A DNA stretch of 64,000 nucleotides from Cordilura impudica (GCA_963682025.1 OY821518.1:229070848-229134847); one strand, 5' to 3'; counted from the first letter of the stretch, positions 11,706 through 23,174 are shown. Numbers and translations are program-made. Notes: generated from the sequence alone by a model not told the origin.

Positions 11706-12995
11706 TATACCCTCCACTCCAGTGTGCAGAGGGTATATAAAAGTTTGTCCTTCCGTTTGTAATAATTAGAAAAAAAATTTTGGACCCCATAAAATATATA
11801 TATTTGTGATCCTTATAACAACCGGAGTTGATATAGCGATGTCCGTCTGTCCGTCTGTCCGTGTGTCCGTCTGTCCGTCTGTGGAAATCACGATGACGGC
11901 ATCAATCGGGCAGCTAGGGTGCTTGGTGACATAAAAAATGATTTACTAACATCCTGAGAAGTTTGCTGTTTAAAATCGTTCAAATCGGTCGATTAGGGCC
12001 CGAGATTTGAATAAAGAACTAAAAAAGTCTTGAAAAAATATAATTTTCTATGTTGTTCTTCTCACGATCACGCCCTCAATAGTGCAGCTACAGTGATCAT
12101 TTTTAGTGAGAATGATTCACCAAATTCATGGGAAGATTTCTGTTTCAAAAATTATTAAAATCGGCGCAACAGGTCCAGGGAAATCTCTGGAAAATTAAAA
12201 AAAAAATTAAAAATACGATATTTCTGTATTGTTCTTGTTGTTATTCTAAATGTTGTGTTGTTGTCATAGCTGGACTTATTGTTTTTGTGGTCGTTGTGGT
12301 AATAATATAATAAAAACTAACCCTTTGTACATTTTTTTATTAACTCTAGTAGAAAATTTTAAAAGTTTCCATTGTTTTGACATCACTAAAAAAATTTGTT
12401 AGATCGTTTCTGTTATTACCACGAGCCTGCCTGCAAAATTTCAGATCGAATGGCTCACGGGAAATTGGTTAAAATCGATCCAAAATTTTTTTCGACAAGC
12501 TGACACTACGAGTTAATATAAAGGGAGTAAAAATTCACCAGCATCTAAAGCAAATAATGCTAAAATACCTATTTGTTAATAAAAAAAAAAACAATGTAAA
12601 TTTAGCAAAAAAAAATTTTATGTATACATTTATTTAAAGAGAAAAACACAAAAATAACGTTTGATGTTGTATTTTTTGTGTGTAATATTTACATATACAT
12701 ACATGAACATATTAAATAATACAAATAATTATTTATAATAATTTTTTTATAATATATGTATATTAATATACATATATTATATATATGTATATCCATAACA
12801 ACTGCATGTTAGAAATAAATCTGTATATTATTTTATTTACATAAAATTCTGCAATATTTTGTTGTGGGGAAAATACATTTCTTTTGCATTAACCGTGTGT
12901 CACTTCATTTTGCTCAGCGTGACTATGCCACAATAGATGGCGCTACAATTTTTGTTTGTACTAATTAGCTTTGCAATAGTTATTTCTATTTTAAC

Positions 12996-13205
12996 ATGAA
13001 TGTTAATATTTTCAACTGGATATCATACAGAACAATGTTAAGAGTATACACGGGCTGGTCTTTTATTTCATACGTTTTTTCATTATTCTTTTACAAATAT
13101 GAACATAAGTTTGGCATATTAACTTTTTGTTGTCTTTACAAAATAGAGTTACCGAGTTCATCAATGAGTTTTTTGCTTTCAAAACAGTTCTACATAGTTA
13201 TATAG
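12996..13205 (+). other. 69-codon open frame repeated in two A copies
   Basis: The frame starts MNVNIFNWISYRTMLR and ends with TAG. The copy at 50711-50920 encodes the identical peptide, and the two differences I find between them are third-position changes. The A copy at 27281 has lost the frame. No domain is recognised. It could simply be a chance frame in a recently amplified repeat, so I do not call it a gene. Confidence 0.25.
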
Positions 13206-13475
13206 AACTAATTTTTAGAAATTGTATATAATTACTAAAGCATTATTATTCACATAAATACAAAATTGCACTTTTTAAATTTTCCAATCAAATTTAAGAA
13301 AATATCAATTCTAAAAACTAGAATTAAAAATTTCCAATTATAAATTACAATTAATTGAATTTCAGAAAATCATATCAAAACGTCGGAAATTATAATTTTA
13401 AATTTAGAAGACATCAATTGCATCTTTAATATATAAATTTTATTCGTTAAACACAAATTGAAATTCAAAAAAAAA

Positions 13476-14222
13476 CAAGTAAGAAAATTATAGTCGGTCT
13501 AGACCGACTATACGATACCCTATACCATGCGTTTAGAAACCCTATCTCTTATTTGAGTGGGTTTTTTATTAATTTTTTTGGCTGCAGATATGAGAAAGTT
13601 CATATCGGATGCTATATCTATAAAGAGACTAGGTCCAAAAATGGACCGATCCTGATCATGTTTGGTAAAGTCTCTTGTATTTTGCAAAAATATATACAAA
13701 CAAAATTTGAGAAGAATCAGTGAAATATTTTTGTTTTTTAATAGATTTAAGTGAAGATCGGGAAGCAGCTCTATATGGGGCCAAATGGATCATTTCTGGA
13801 CTACTCATTAGTGGATGTAATGAACGCATACAAACCCAATTTGAGTAAGATCTATATGACAATTTGGATCTTATGGCAATTTATGTCGATTTCATATGGG
13901 TAATTTGTATGGGGGCTAGGTCTGAACATGGACCGATTCTCACCAATTTCAATAGCGTTCATCCCATGGCCGATAAAAGCTTATATACCAAATTTCATTA
14001 AAATATATTCATATTTGCGACCTGCAGTTTGATTACAAGCTTTACATGGACACACAGACGGACGGACGGACGGACGGACGGATGGACATTGTTAAATCAA
14101 CTCAGAAAGTGATTCTGATTCGATCGGTATAATTAAAGATGGGTCTAGGTCAAATATTTTTGGTTGTTACAAACAGCAGCACAAAGTCATTATACCCAAA
14201 CCACATAGTGGTATAGGGTATA
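13476..14222 (-). mobile_element. Family B element nested in family A
   Basis: It opens with CAAGTAAGAAAATTATAGTC and the AGTCGGTCTAGACCGACT palindrome (13492-13509) and ends ACCACATAGTGGTATAGGGTATA. It carries a GGAC tract at about 14055-14091. The flanks join as AAAAAA|AACACC in A copies that lack the insertion, as at about 27795 and 51235. Confidence 0.9.
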
Positions 14223-15637
14223 AAAACACCAAATACCTGTGTTTACATTTAAAAAATGTTTACATTTAAAAAAAATATTGACATTCAGGAGAAATTAATA
14301 GCTTATCAGTACCGCGATTCAGTAACTTCTTTTAACGATAGTCGAATTGTTAAAAAAAAGAAAATAGCAAAATTATCAGTAAAATTTTTAAACGATATTC
14401 GCTATTGTTAAAGTCAGCTGTTGTTGTTATCTAAACGACAACCATTTTTGTGTTGTTTATTCAATCGATAAAAACTTAAATGTTTAGGTTGAAATGTCGT
14501 CATACATAAATAAAAATCATAAAATAGTGAAAATATTTTGCTTTAATTAAAAAACTTTTTTATATAAATAAAAAAATTAAATAGCATATTCAATTCATTA
14601 TTTCATTTACAAATAAATAAACAGAAATATTAGTAAAAAAATAAAGATATTAAACATCAACATTCTATTCTTCTTTGTGTTTTTCGCTTATTTTGACAGA
14701 GATGCCACTCGTTTACAATTTAAATAAATAGAAAAATAGATTTGTCGACTGTCGTTAAGATGTATGTATGTACTTAGTGAATCACTTAATCCTTAGTGCA
14801 AACAACAATAGCTGTCGATATATTTTGCCATTGTCGGATCGTTGAAATTTGCAGAATCGGACTACAGAAAACATTAATTTAAATTCAATGAATGTTAGAA
14901 AACGTCAAATGATATTTAAGAATTGCGAAAATTAAAACTGTAACATAAATAAACGCAATTTGATGAGAATGTTATTTATATAGAAATTTTCACAATTTTT
15001 TTTGGATAAAAATTTGAAGTTTTTCAGAAAATAAAGAGAACAAATTATTTTATTTAAAATGTTTGGGACATTTGGTTTTTTGCGTTTGGCATCCCTAATT
15101 TGAATATTTATTATTATAAATTTATTCTCTATGTTTTCCAAATATGGCAATGTTTTAATAAAAAAGTTGAGAGAGCTTTTTTTTTGGTTATTATTTGTTA
15201 CTACATCCGACCTACATGACCGCAATGAAAAAATATTTCGCCAGTTAAAAGAAACTATACAGCCATGTCCAATTAGCACGATTTAATGCATATAGCCACC
15301 CTACACAAACATTACCTTTGCAATGGAGGTTAGGGCGAGCTATTTAATTAGCAAAAACTAATTTAAAAGAGAAGTTATGTCATATAACCGGAAACGCATG
15401 CATATAGGTATATAACCTAAATGCATGCCGATCAGCAACCACGATGACCAAAAAGCAAACACCGAAATAATTCCGAAATAATAGAAAAGAGGAAAACCAA
15501 CCCAAAGAATTTGCTGAAATAATTTGGTATTAAGTTTAACAAATTGTTTACTTTTTCATTTATATTTATTATCAAGACTCAAACCGAGGTGGAGGTAATC
15601 AAAGATTCGGCACAGCCGAATTTAACACTCTTACTTG

Positions 15638-15931
15638 TTTTTTATAGGAGTGATTAACTTTTTTCTGAAAAATTTCATTATTTTTCTATTATTAGAGTAG
15701 AAATGTATTAAGATCCCATAATAAGAGTGACGGCTGGGTTAAATTAGAAATTTTGCAACAAGTTTGAATGCTCTCAAAGCAAGGCAAAGACCAGCAAAAC
15801 CAAATTGACGGATGTAGCGAAAGATGTCGACGACACAATAATGAGACATATCAATGAAGAAATTTCTCAAAGAATCATTAATGCTTAATTTTTGCACCAA
15901 ATTCAACCAAGGCGCGCAAAGAGGATTTTAA
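15638..15931. other. Unassigned spacer
   Basis: No gene or repeat recognised. Confidence 0.4.
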
Positions 15932-16628
15932 TAAGTAAGAAAATAATAGTCGGTCTAGATCCACTATACGATACCCTATACCATGCAATTAGAGACGCTA
16001 TCTCTTAGGTCCAAATAATTGGATATAGAAAATAAGCATAAACCAAATTTGAGTGGCACTGTTATTAATTTTTTTGACTACAGATATGCAAAAGTTCATA
16101 TCGGATGCTATATTTATATGGGGACTAGGTCGAAAAATGGACCGATCCCGACCATATTTGGTGAACTTACTTCTTTTTTGCAAAAATATATATGAGCAAA
16201 GTATGTGCAATATTTCTGTCTTTGATAGGTTTAAGTGAAAATCGGCAGACAGCTTTATATGTGGGCCATGACTAAGAATTTTTTCATAGGATTTATTTTT
16301 AAACTACTGATTAATGGATGTAATAAGCACACACACACCCAATTTGAACGAGATCTATATAATTTGGATCTTATGGCGATTTAAGTCATCCTCATAGGGA
16401 TCATTTGTATGGGGACTAGGCCTGAACATGCATCGATTTTCACTAATTTTAATTTTAATTTAGTTTGATTACAAGGTTTACATGGACACACAGACAGACA
16501 GATAGACAGACGGACGGAAGAACATCATTAAATCGACTCAGAAAACGATTCTAGGTCAAATATTTTAGGTAGTTACAAACATCAGCACAAAGTCATTATA
16601 CCCGGGCCACATAGTTGTGTAGGGCATA
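15932..16628 (-). mobile_element. Family B element, diverged
   Basis: It starts with TAAGTAAGAAAAT and a damaged form of the terminal palindrome (GTCGGTCTAGATCCAC), keeps the GACCGATCCCGACC and TATGGGGACT blocks and a GACA tract (16488-16516), and ends in CATAGTTGTGTAGGGCATA. Confidence 0.85.
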
Positions 16629-16639
16629 AAAATCTTACC

Positions 16640-16880
16640 TTTTCATTTAACCGATTTTGCTGATTTTAAATGCAACCTTCTCAGGATGTCAAGGAATTAT
16701 TTTCACTAAAAATGCGCAACCAAACAGACCTATTGAGGACGTGACCGTGACTTGCACAGGCGGACATCGCTAAATCAACTCTGCTTGTTAAAGGGTTCAA
16801 GAATATATACATATATATATTTTATGGGGCACATATTCTTTTTAAACCTTTTCTCATACTCTCTGTAACGGGGCAACCCT
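16640..16880 (-). repeat. Decayed A-type terminal (mini-me) fragment
   Basis: The phrases CTTCTCAGGATGTCAA, GGACATCGCTAAATCAACTC and the TA-rich block match the TATACCC-end portion of A elements in reverse. The terminus itself is lost. Confidence 0.65.
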
Positions 16881-16886
16881 ATTGCC

Positions 16887-17335
16887 CCTCATCGAATTGA
16901 TCTAAAACTTGGCCCATAGTCTTGTTGTGACTATAGATTAATTTTGAGGTAGTCACGCACAGTCACGCATAGTCACGCACAGTCACGGAGTGATCTAAGT
17001 CATTTTCCCTCATCCGATCGATCTGAAACTTGGTCCATACACTTGCTGTGAAAAAAAGATTAACTTGGACTTAGTCACGCACAGTCACGCACAGTCACGG
17101 AGAGACTCAAACCTCACTTCCCCTTATCCGATCGTTCTGAAATTTTGTCCATAGACTTGTTGTGGTCAAAGATTAGTTTTAAGATAGTTACACAACACAG
17201 TCACGCATAGACACGGAGAGATTCAAAATCCATTTTCCTCATCCAGTCGATCTGAAACTTGGTCGGTATACTTGTTGTGAACAACAGATTAACTTTGCCT
17301 AAGTCGCGCATAGTCACGCACAGTCACGGGGAGAT
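16887..17335. repeat. Minisatellite, four ~115-bp units with inner TCACGCACAG repeats
   Basis: Units start at about 16887, 17008, 17122 and 17236, each with CCTCATCCGATCGATCTGAA or a close variant, and each ends in two or three copies of the 10-base word AGTCACGCAC plus AGTCACGGAG. Spacing is about 121, 114 and 114 bases. The unit start resembles a CCATTCGATCTGAAAT phrase inside family A, so the array may have grown from such a sequence (inference). Confidence 0.9.
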
Positions 17336-17529
17336 TAAATTAATTAATTAAATAAATTTTTAAAAAATGTGATTATTACCAATATAATTATTTTATATTC
17401 AATAGCAATAAAACCATCAAACAAAGAAATATAATAACAGTACAATGCTCTGAAAACACAAGACTTCAAAATTTTAAGCAAAAGGAAAATTATGTGGGAT
17501 ACCCATATAATTCAAATAAATAGCACTTA
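17336..17529. other. AT-rich spacer
   Basis: Nothing recognised. Confidence 0.4.
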
Positions 17530-17639
17530 AATTTGGATTATGCATATTTTCTATGTCCTGTTATTGCCTCAGCAAATTTGGAACCACGATTTAGGGTATT
17601 GTGTAGTCGGTCTAAACCGAACGTAATTTTCATACTTGT
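17530..17639 (+). mobile_element. Terminal remnant of a family B element
   Basis: Holds TATTTTCTATGTCCTGTTA and GTAGTCGGTCTAAACCGAAC..TTTCATACTTGTT, i.e. the palindrome end of B with point changes. It abuts the TATACCC-type end of the next B element directly. Confidence 0.7.
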
Positions 17640-18387
17640 TACACCCTATACCACTATGTCATTAGGGTATAATGAGTTTGTGCTTATGTTTGTAACTATT
17701 AAAAACATTTCACCTGGACCCATCTTTTACTATTCCCATCGACTCAGCATGCCTTTTGAGTCGATTTAGCGATATCCGTCCATCAGTCCGTCTGTCTGTC
17801 TGTCCGTCTGTGTCTATGTAAACCTTGTAATTAAAATACAGGTCGCAGATATGATGTATTTTGATGAAATGAGACATATAAACTTTTATCCACCATAGGA
17901 TGGTGGTATGTTTAGACCTAGTCCTCATACAAATGGCCCATAATGCCGTAAGATTCATATTATGATATAGATACCGGTCAAATTTGGTTTTTATGTGGTT
18001 ATTATACCTATTAATTAGTACTCCCGCAATAAACTCTTTATAGCAATTCTTAGTCATAGCCCCATATAAAGCTGTTTACCGATCTTTACTCAAATCTATT
18101 CAAAAACAAGAGTGTTAAATTCGGCTGTGCCGAATCTTTGATACCCTCCACCTCGGTTTGAGTATTGATGATAAATGTAAACAAAATATTGAAAAAATAT
18201 GCATGCATTTCCTATATGCATGCGTTTCCGGTTATATGACATAACTTCTCGTTTAATTTAGTTTTTGCTAATTAAATAGCTCGCCCTAACCTCCATTGCA
18301 AAGGTAATGGTTGTGTAGGGTGGCTGTATGTATTAAATCGTGCTTTTTTGGCTTTTAACTGGCCAAATATTTCTTCATTGCGGCCAT

Positions 18388-19363
18388 ATATGAAAAAAGT
18401 ATTAATTCGTGAATGCAATGAAAAGCTTAATGAGGATCTCAATATAATATTTGAATGGGCTTCTTCAAATGGACTTTACTTAAATCCAAAAAAATCAAAA
18501 TGTTTAGTTATAACTCAAAGAAATCAAACCATCCCTATAGATGGAATCTGCTAGGAATCTGGGAATCATTTTTAATAAATCGCTCACGTGGAACAATCAG
18601 ATTAATTCTGCATCTGGAAAAATATTTGTAATGCTAAGAACGTTGTACCCTATACAACATCTTACACCTTTAAACATTCGTGTGCTTCTCGCGAAAACTT
18701 TCATTATGCCGAAGTTACTATATGGTTGTGAGATATTTGCTTTTTGTGACTCAGAAAGTAAAAGGAGATTATTTGTAGCTTACAATGCGATCCTACGTTA
18801 TGTGTATGGTATAAAGAGATATGATGGAACTTCTCTATATTCTAAGTCTCTGTACGGAGTTGACCTCGTGGCCTTAATAAAAATAAGATCATTAATTCTA
18901 CTTCACAAAGTAATAGACACCAAAGATCCATCTTATTTATTTGAACGCCTTCAATTTGCACGATCCAATAGAGGAAATAATCTTATACAATTACGATATC
19001 GAACATTAATCTCTAGTTGGCAATTTTTTATAAATACCATATGTCTGTGGAACTCGTTACCCAACAATTTACAAATAACAAACAACGCTTTACAATTTAA
19101 AAATTGAAAAATGAATTCTTAATTATTGTTTCATTTGTGATTATATTATATATTCTATACTCCCCATCGTGTATTAATTTTGTACTTATATTTTTATACT
19201 TTTGTAATTTAAAATTATTTTTTTTATATTTTTCTTGTTTCTTAAAAGTATTGTCACTACTATCACAAATTGATTGTATCATTATAAGATCACATACTGT
19301 AATTAAAAAGATTTATATCTTGTTGTATGTGATATCCACATTTAATAAATAAATAAATAAATA
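18388..19363 (+). mobile_element. 5'-truncated non-LTR retrotransposon with (TAAA)n tail
   Basis: It sits between CATTGCGGCCAT and TAGGTCGGATGG, which adjoin in A copies lacking it (near 44757 and 52245). It carries the C-terminal part of a reverse transcriptase and ends in AATAAATAAATAAATA. The same insertion, at the same site, is found in the A copy at 23175-30276. Confidence 0.88.
18390..19107 (+). pseudogene. Reverse transcriptase C-terminal fragment
   Basis: Two open pieces (18390-18554 and 18541-19107) encode the region after the catalytic motif: NPKKSKCLV, then NLGIIFNKSLTWNNQI, LLYGCEIF, RYVYGIKRYDG and FINTICLWNSLP. These are the thumb and C-terminal signatures of jockey/CR1-type LINEs. 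Against the sister copy at 29234-30031 it lacks 38 bases after QTIPID, which breaks the frame, and the last codons are altered after QFKN. Upstream catalytic motifs are absent because of 5' truncation. Confidence 0.88.
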
Positions 19364-20333
19364 TAGGTCGGATGGAGTAATAAAATAATAACCGAAAAAA
19401 GCTCTCTCAACTTTTTTTTTCAAAAAAATATTGCCATATTTGGAAAACATAGAGAATAAATTTATAATAATAAATAATTAAATTAGGGATGCCAAACGCA
19501 AAAAACCAAATGTCCCAAACATTTTAAATAAAATAATTTGTTCTCTTTATTTTCTGAAAACCTTCAAATTTTCATCCAAAAAAAATTTTCAAAATTTATA
19601 TATAAAAAATAACATTCTCATCAAATTGCGTTTATTTATGTAACAGTTTTTATGTTCGCAATTCTTAAATATCATTTGACGTTTTCTAAAATTCATTCAA
19701 AATACAACATCAAACGTAATTTTTTGTTTTTCTCTTTAAATAAATGTATACGTAAAATTTTTTTTTTTGCTAAATTTACATTGTTTTTTTTTTTTATTAA
19801 CAACTAGGTATTTTAGCATTATTTGCTTTAGATGTTGGTGAATTTTTACTCCCTTTATATTAACTCGTAGTGTCTGCTTGTCGAAAAAATTTTGGATCGA
19901 TTTTAACCCCTTTCCCGTGACCCAATCGATCTGAAACTTTGCAAGCAGGCTGGTGACAATGACAGAAATGATCTAATAAATTTTTTTAGTGATGCCAAAA
20001 CAATGGAAACTTTTAAATTTTTCTACTAGAGTTGATAAAAAAAATGTACAAAGGGTTAGTTTTTATTATATTATTACCACAACGACCACAAAAACAACAA
20101 GTCCATCTATGACAACAACACAACATTTAGAATAACAACAAGAACAATATAGAAACATCATATTTTTCATTTTTACTTTTTCAGAGATTTCCCTGGACCT
20201 GTTCCACCGATTTTAATGATTTTTGAAATATAAATCTTCCCATGAATTTGTTGAATCATTCTCACTAAAAATAATCACCTTAGCTATCCTATTGAGGTCG
20301 TGATCGTGACAAGAACAACATAGAAAATTATAT

Positions 20334-20578
20334 TGAGAATTTCTTCTTTTAAGAAGTCAGTAAAAAGTTATCTATTTGGAAATTTGGAAGAGCTTCTGAC
20401 TTAATATATTTTTTTTTATGCAATGTACTTAAATATTAGAATTATTATTTTTTTTTTGTTATTTATTTTTTAGTATTTGTAAATAATAATGTTTGCCAAC
20501 TCGCCTCATTGATGCCTTTATGGCGCTGAGGCTTTGAATTTGTTATGAAATATTTTTGGAATAAATAAAAAAAAAAAA
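20334..20578 (+). mobile_element. Short 5'-truncated LINE end with poly(A)
   Basis: It interrupts the A sequence GAAAATTATATTTTTTCAAGAC. The insert encodes the end of a retrotransposon protein, FKKSVKSYLFGNLEELLT, then stop, and finishes GGAATAAATAAAAAAAAA. It differs from the LINE just upstream. Confidence 0.8.
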
Positions 20579-21161
20579 ATTTTTTTTTTTCAAGACTTTT
20601 TTTAGTTCTTTATTCAAATCTCGGGCTCTAATTGACTGATTTGGACGATTTTAAACAGTAAACTTCTCAGGATGTTAATGAATCATTTTTTATGTCAACG
20701 AGCACCCTAGCTACCCGATTGATGCCGTCATCGTGATTTCCACAAACGGACAGACGGACAGACGGACATCGCTATACCAACTCCGGTTGTTATAAGGATC
20801 ACAACTATATATATATTATGGGGTCCAAATTTTTTTTTCTAATTATTACAAATGGAATGACAAACTTATATATACCCTCTGCACACTGGAGTGGAGGGTA
20901 TAACAAAACTTTTGCCCAGATTTTTCTCAAAATTGGTTTGTATATGTTTTTACAAAAAAAAGTGAATATATAGCATCCGATATGATCTGTTCAATATCTG
21001 TGGACAAAAAAAAATTAATTCAATGCCACTCAAATATGGTTTATGCTTATTTTCTCTATTCAATTAGTTGGACACAAGTTCCTTTCTCTAAACGCATAGT
21101 ATAAGGTATTTTATAGTTACTTGTTTTTTTTTTTACTTTTTTATAGACAAATTAAAAGGGG

Positions 21162-21292
21162 TTCCCGAAAGTTATTTTAAAAAAAATGTTTTTTTGCGTA
21201 GCTTTAAAATAATGCGTGGATTACGGTTTCCCGAAAGTTATTTTAAAAAAAATGGTTTTTTGCGTAGCTTTAAAATAATGCGTGGATCTACG
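21162..21292. repeat. 66-bp tandem duplication
   Basis: Two copies of a unit beginning TTCCCGAAAGTTATTTTA and ending GCGTGGATTACGG follow one another, starting at 21162 and 21228 with few differences. It lies between the B element end and the Kua gene. Confidence 0.9.
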
Positions 21293-21654
21293 GTTTTTTT
21301 TATCATTACTATTTTTAACATTTTATTGTTCGTACAAGTTCATACATGGAATATTATAAAATCACGTAATTGTATTAAAGTTTAATTATGGCACCCCCTA
21401 CCAGGGCAACAGCTACTGCTTTGTCATTAAACAATTTAGATGTGGTGTGAATATGGACTCAATCAGCCCATTGGTATAAGTTATATTATGGTGCCATCTA
21501 CCGGGAATGCGCATAACTATAAAACAAGCCCGCAATCTAACTGACTGTGTAGATCAAACGGTCGAGTGGCTTAGCTGTGATGTGACTTCACATATACACA
21601 CCAACGATTTTTTATATAAAGAAAGATTTAACGAAAAATAAAAGATCCATTTAC

Positions 21655-22612
21655 CTTAATTTTTCCAAAGGCCAATTTAGCCAACCAGTTGTAATGCAAA
21701 AATATGTCTCATGTGGTGCAACATGATGGATGCGATGATGTTTACGCGGCAACACTATATGATAATTTTGCAAGAACAGAACCCATTTTGGTAAACCCCA
21801 ATAAGTGTGAGACCATTTGTGAATCTTCAAAGAAACAAAGAAACCCATGTTTAGGTTTAAATTCTTAGCAAAATAAATGCTTACACTACTCACCTGATTT
21901 GTCATGGCAACAAAAATCGAACATAAAAATAAATAAGAAATCCAGCCGAAATCTTGTTGTATATCACTTTGCGATTTTGTGTTGAAATTATAGGCCAAAA
22001 ATCCCAAAATCGGTATGCTGACCATAAAATTATCACCATTTGTTTCGATAAAGTCATGACGTGTTATGGATGTTGGATCCAAATGATGTTCTCGAAATGG
22101 GCGTAAAAAGTTCTAAAAGCACAAAATATTATACTCGATTTTAGCAAGTAACTAAAGCCTACCTTCCCTATAATGGGTAACTCTACGGAGCCCCACGTAT
22201 CGGCTGCCCAATGTACAAGTCCCGAACCAAAATCAGCTGTTATTATACCACACATGGCCGATATACAGGTAACAATTGTACGATCAAAATGAAAATGTTT
22301 TAATATTAATAAGAAATCAATAATCATCAAAGCAATACAGGTGTAAACACAAAATAATTCCTGAGCACGTTTCCCTGAAACAAAATTTATTCCATTTCAA
22401 TTATTTAAATTATATCCCGTAATATAATATTCAAACTGAAATGAAAATATACCTGGACTATATAGTTTAGCCAATTCTTGGGCTCCTTTATGCTGAGGAC
22501 CCCATCGCGGAGAGTTTTTTTCTATAAATGTTTGCTCCAGTGCGGAATTTCCATTCGGATCATCTTCGTGCATTGAATTTTCCAATATTTCTTGGTCACT
22601 TTTTAAGGACAT
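21655..22612 (-). CDS. Kua: Kua / TMEM189 (PEDS1) plasmanylethanolamine desaturase, last exon not seen
   Basis: The family product is an ER membrane desaturase that introduces the vinyl-ether bond of plasmalogens. Four coding exons: 22453-22612, 22163-22374, 21894-22112 and 21655-21824, with introns of 78, 50 and 69 bases, all GT-AG. Together they encode about 253 residues. The start ATG (22610-22612) precedes the conserved N-terminal [20 protein letters not shown] block. Hydrophobic segments lie at about 60-80 and 86-107. Conserved metal-ligand and motif residues include [10 protein letters not shown] (H108, D112), REHH (133-134), [17 protein letters not shown] (198-203) and [12 protein letters not shown] (226-236). 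After [12 protein letters not shown] the sequence AG|GTAAAT is a good donor; the final exon of about 35-40 residues found in orthologs is not in the adjacent DNA. If unspliced, a TAA would end the protein after one more residue. The identity is firm from residue-level similarity I know for the family. Confidence 0.93.
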
Positions 22613-23174
22613 CTTTCTGAAAATAATAGGAAAAGAATAATACGTACTTAGTACTACGACTTTTCACTTTTAGTTTTAAAGCACTTAAAGCAATATAATT
22701 TCAAAATTATTTTTCTTTCAAAGAAAATTATTGGCAAGAGAATATTTGGTCTAGATTACACCTGTTGTTCGTGTGGGAACAAGGACACGTGTTTTGAATG
22801 AATAATAAGATACTTTTATGAAGACACGTCACCTTCATAGCAAACATTCAGTTTTATTGTCTATTAAAAGTCCAATAAAAAACTGTCCAAAAAAATTACA
22901 CGTCACAACATACAGTAATTAATCACTTTCTTTAAATTGTTGTCAAATTTAAGTTCATACGATAATTTTTTCATATATGTACATACTTTTATGCATACAT
23001 AATTTAATTTTAATAATTTTGTAAAATTTTTATTTTGTTGAATAATTGTCAATAATTGCCAAGCAACAGAATCTGATAACAACTTTTTGATTTTTTCTGA
23101 CATTATTTTTAACTTTAAAGTTTTTCTCTTTAAAACTAACTACAGTGCGTCTTATAGCTATAACAGCAATTTTT
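22613..23174. other. Upstream flank of Kua
   Basis: On the minus strand a pyrimidine-rich tract ending TTATTTTCAG (AG at 22617-22618) lies four bases before the Kua start codon and looks like an acceptor, so a 5' untranslated exon and intron are likely. A possible donor (CAACAG|GTGTAA) is near 22758-22766. A CACGTG word occurs near 22790. A 66-codon minus-strand frame at 22903-23103 (starting MSEKIKKLLSDSVAW) shows no domain I recognise. This seems to be host single-copy DNA. Confidence 0.5.

Larger units (their letters stand above)
11706..15637 (+). mobile_element. Family A element carrying a family B insertion
   Basis: It runs from TATACCCTCCACTCCAGTG to TTCGGCACAGCCGAA..CTTACTTG and aligns along its length with the uninterrupted copy at 49467-52664. 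The mini-me TA and GTCC blocks lie at about 11797-11882. The B element at 13476-14222 sits in its A-rich stretch just before AACACCAAATACC. Apart from B the copy is about 3.2 kb and essentially full length. Confidence 0.88.
18107..20902 (-). mobile_element. Family A element (internally deleted) carrying a LINE fragment
   Basis: It opens CAAGAGTGTTAAATTCGGCTG (four bases of the usual CAAGTAAGAGTG are missing) and ends CACTGGAGTGGAGGGTATA. The central third of the family is deleted at about 19700, where CATTCAAAATACAACATCAAACG joins distant parts. It contains a LINE insertion at 18388-19363 and a second retroposed piece at about 20334-20578. Confidence 0.85.
17640..21123 (+). mobile_element. 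Family B element split by a family A element
   Basis: The left part (17640-18106) begins TACACCCTATACCACTATG and carries a GTCCGTCTGTC tract at 17788-17812. The right part (20903-21123) resumes with ACAAAACTTTTGCCCAGATT and ends near ATAGTTACTTG; the 18-bp palindrome has been lost. In intact B copies the two halves are contiguous (near 9836), which proves the nesting. Confidence 0.85.

Noticed and set aside
14932..15279. 115-codon minus frame in family A, partly repeated at 52076-52306
   Set aside because: The frame is shortened or lost in other A copies and is where a LINE inserted; repeat conservation explains it.
22903..23103. 66-codon minus frame MSEKIKKLLSDSVAW... as a host gene
   Set aside because: No recognised domain, no clear splice partner, and no comparison available; noted only in the flank entry.
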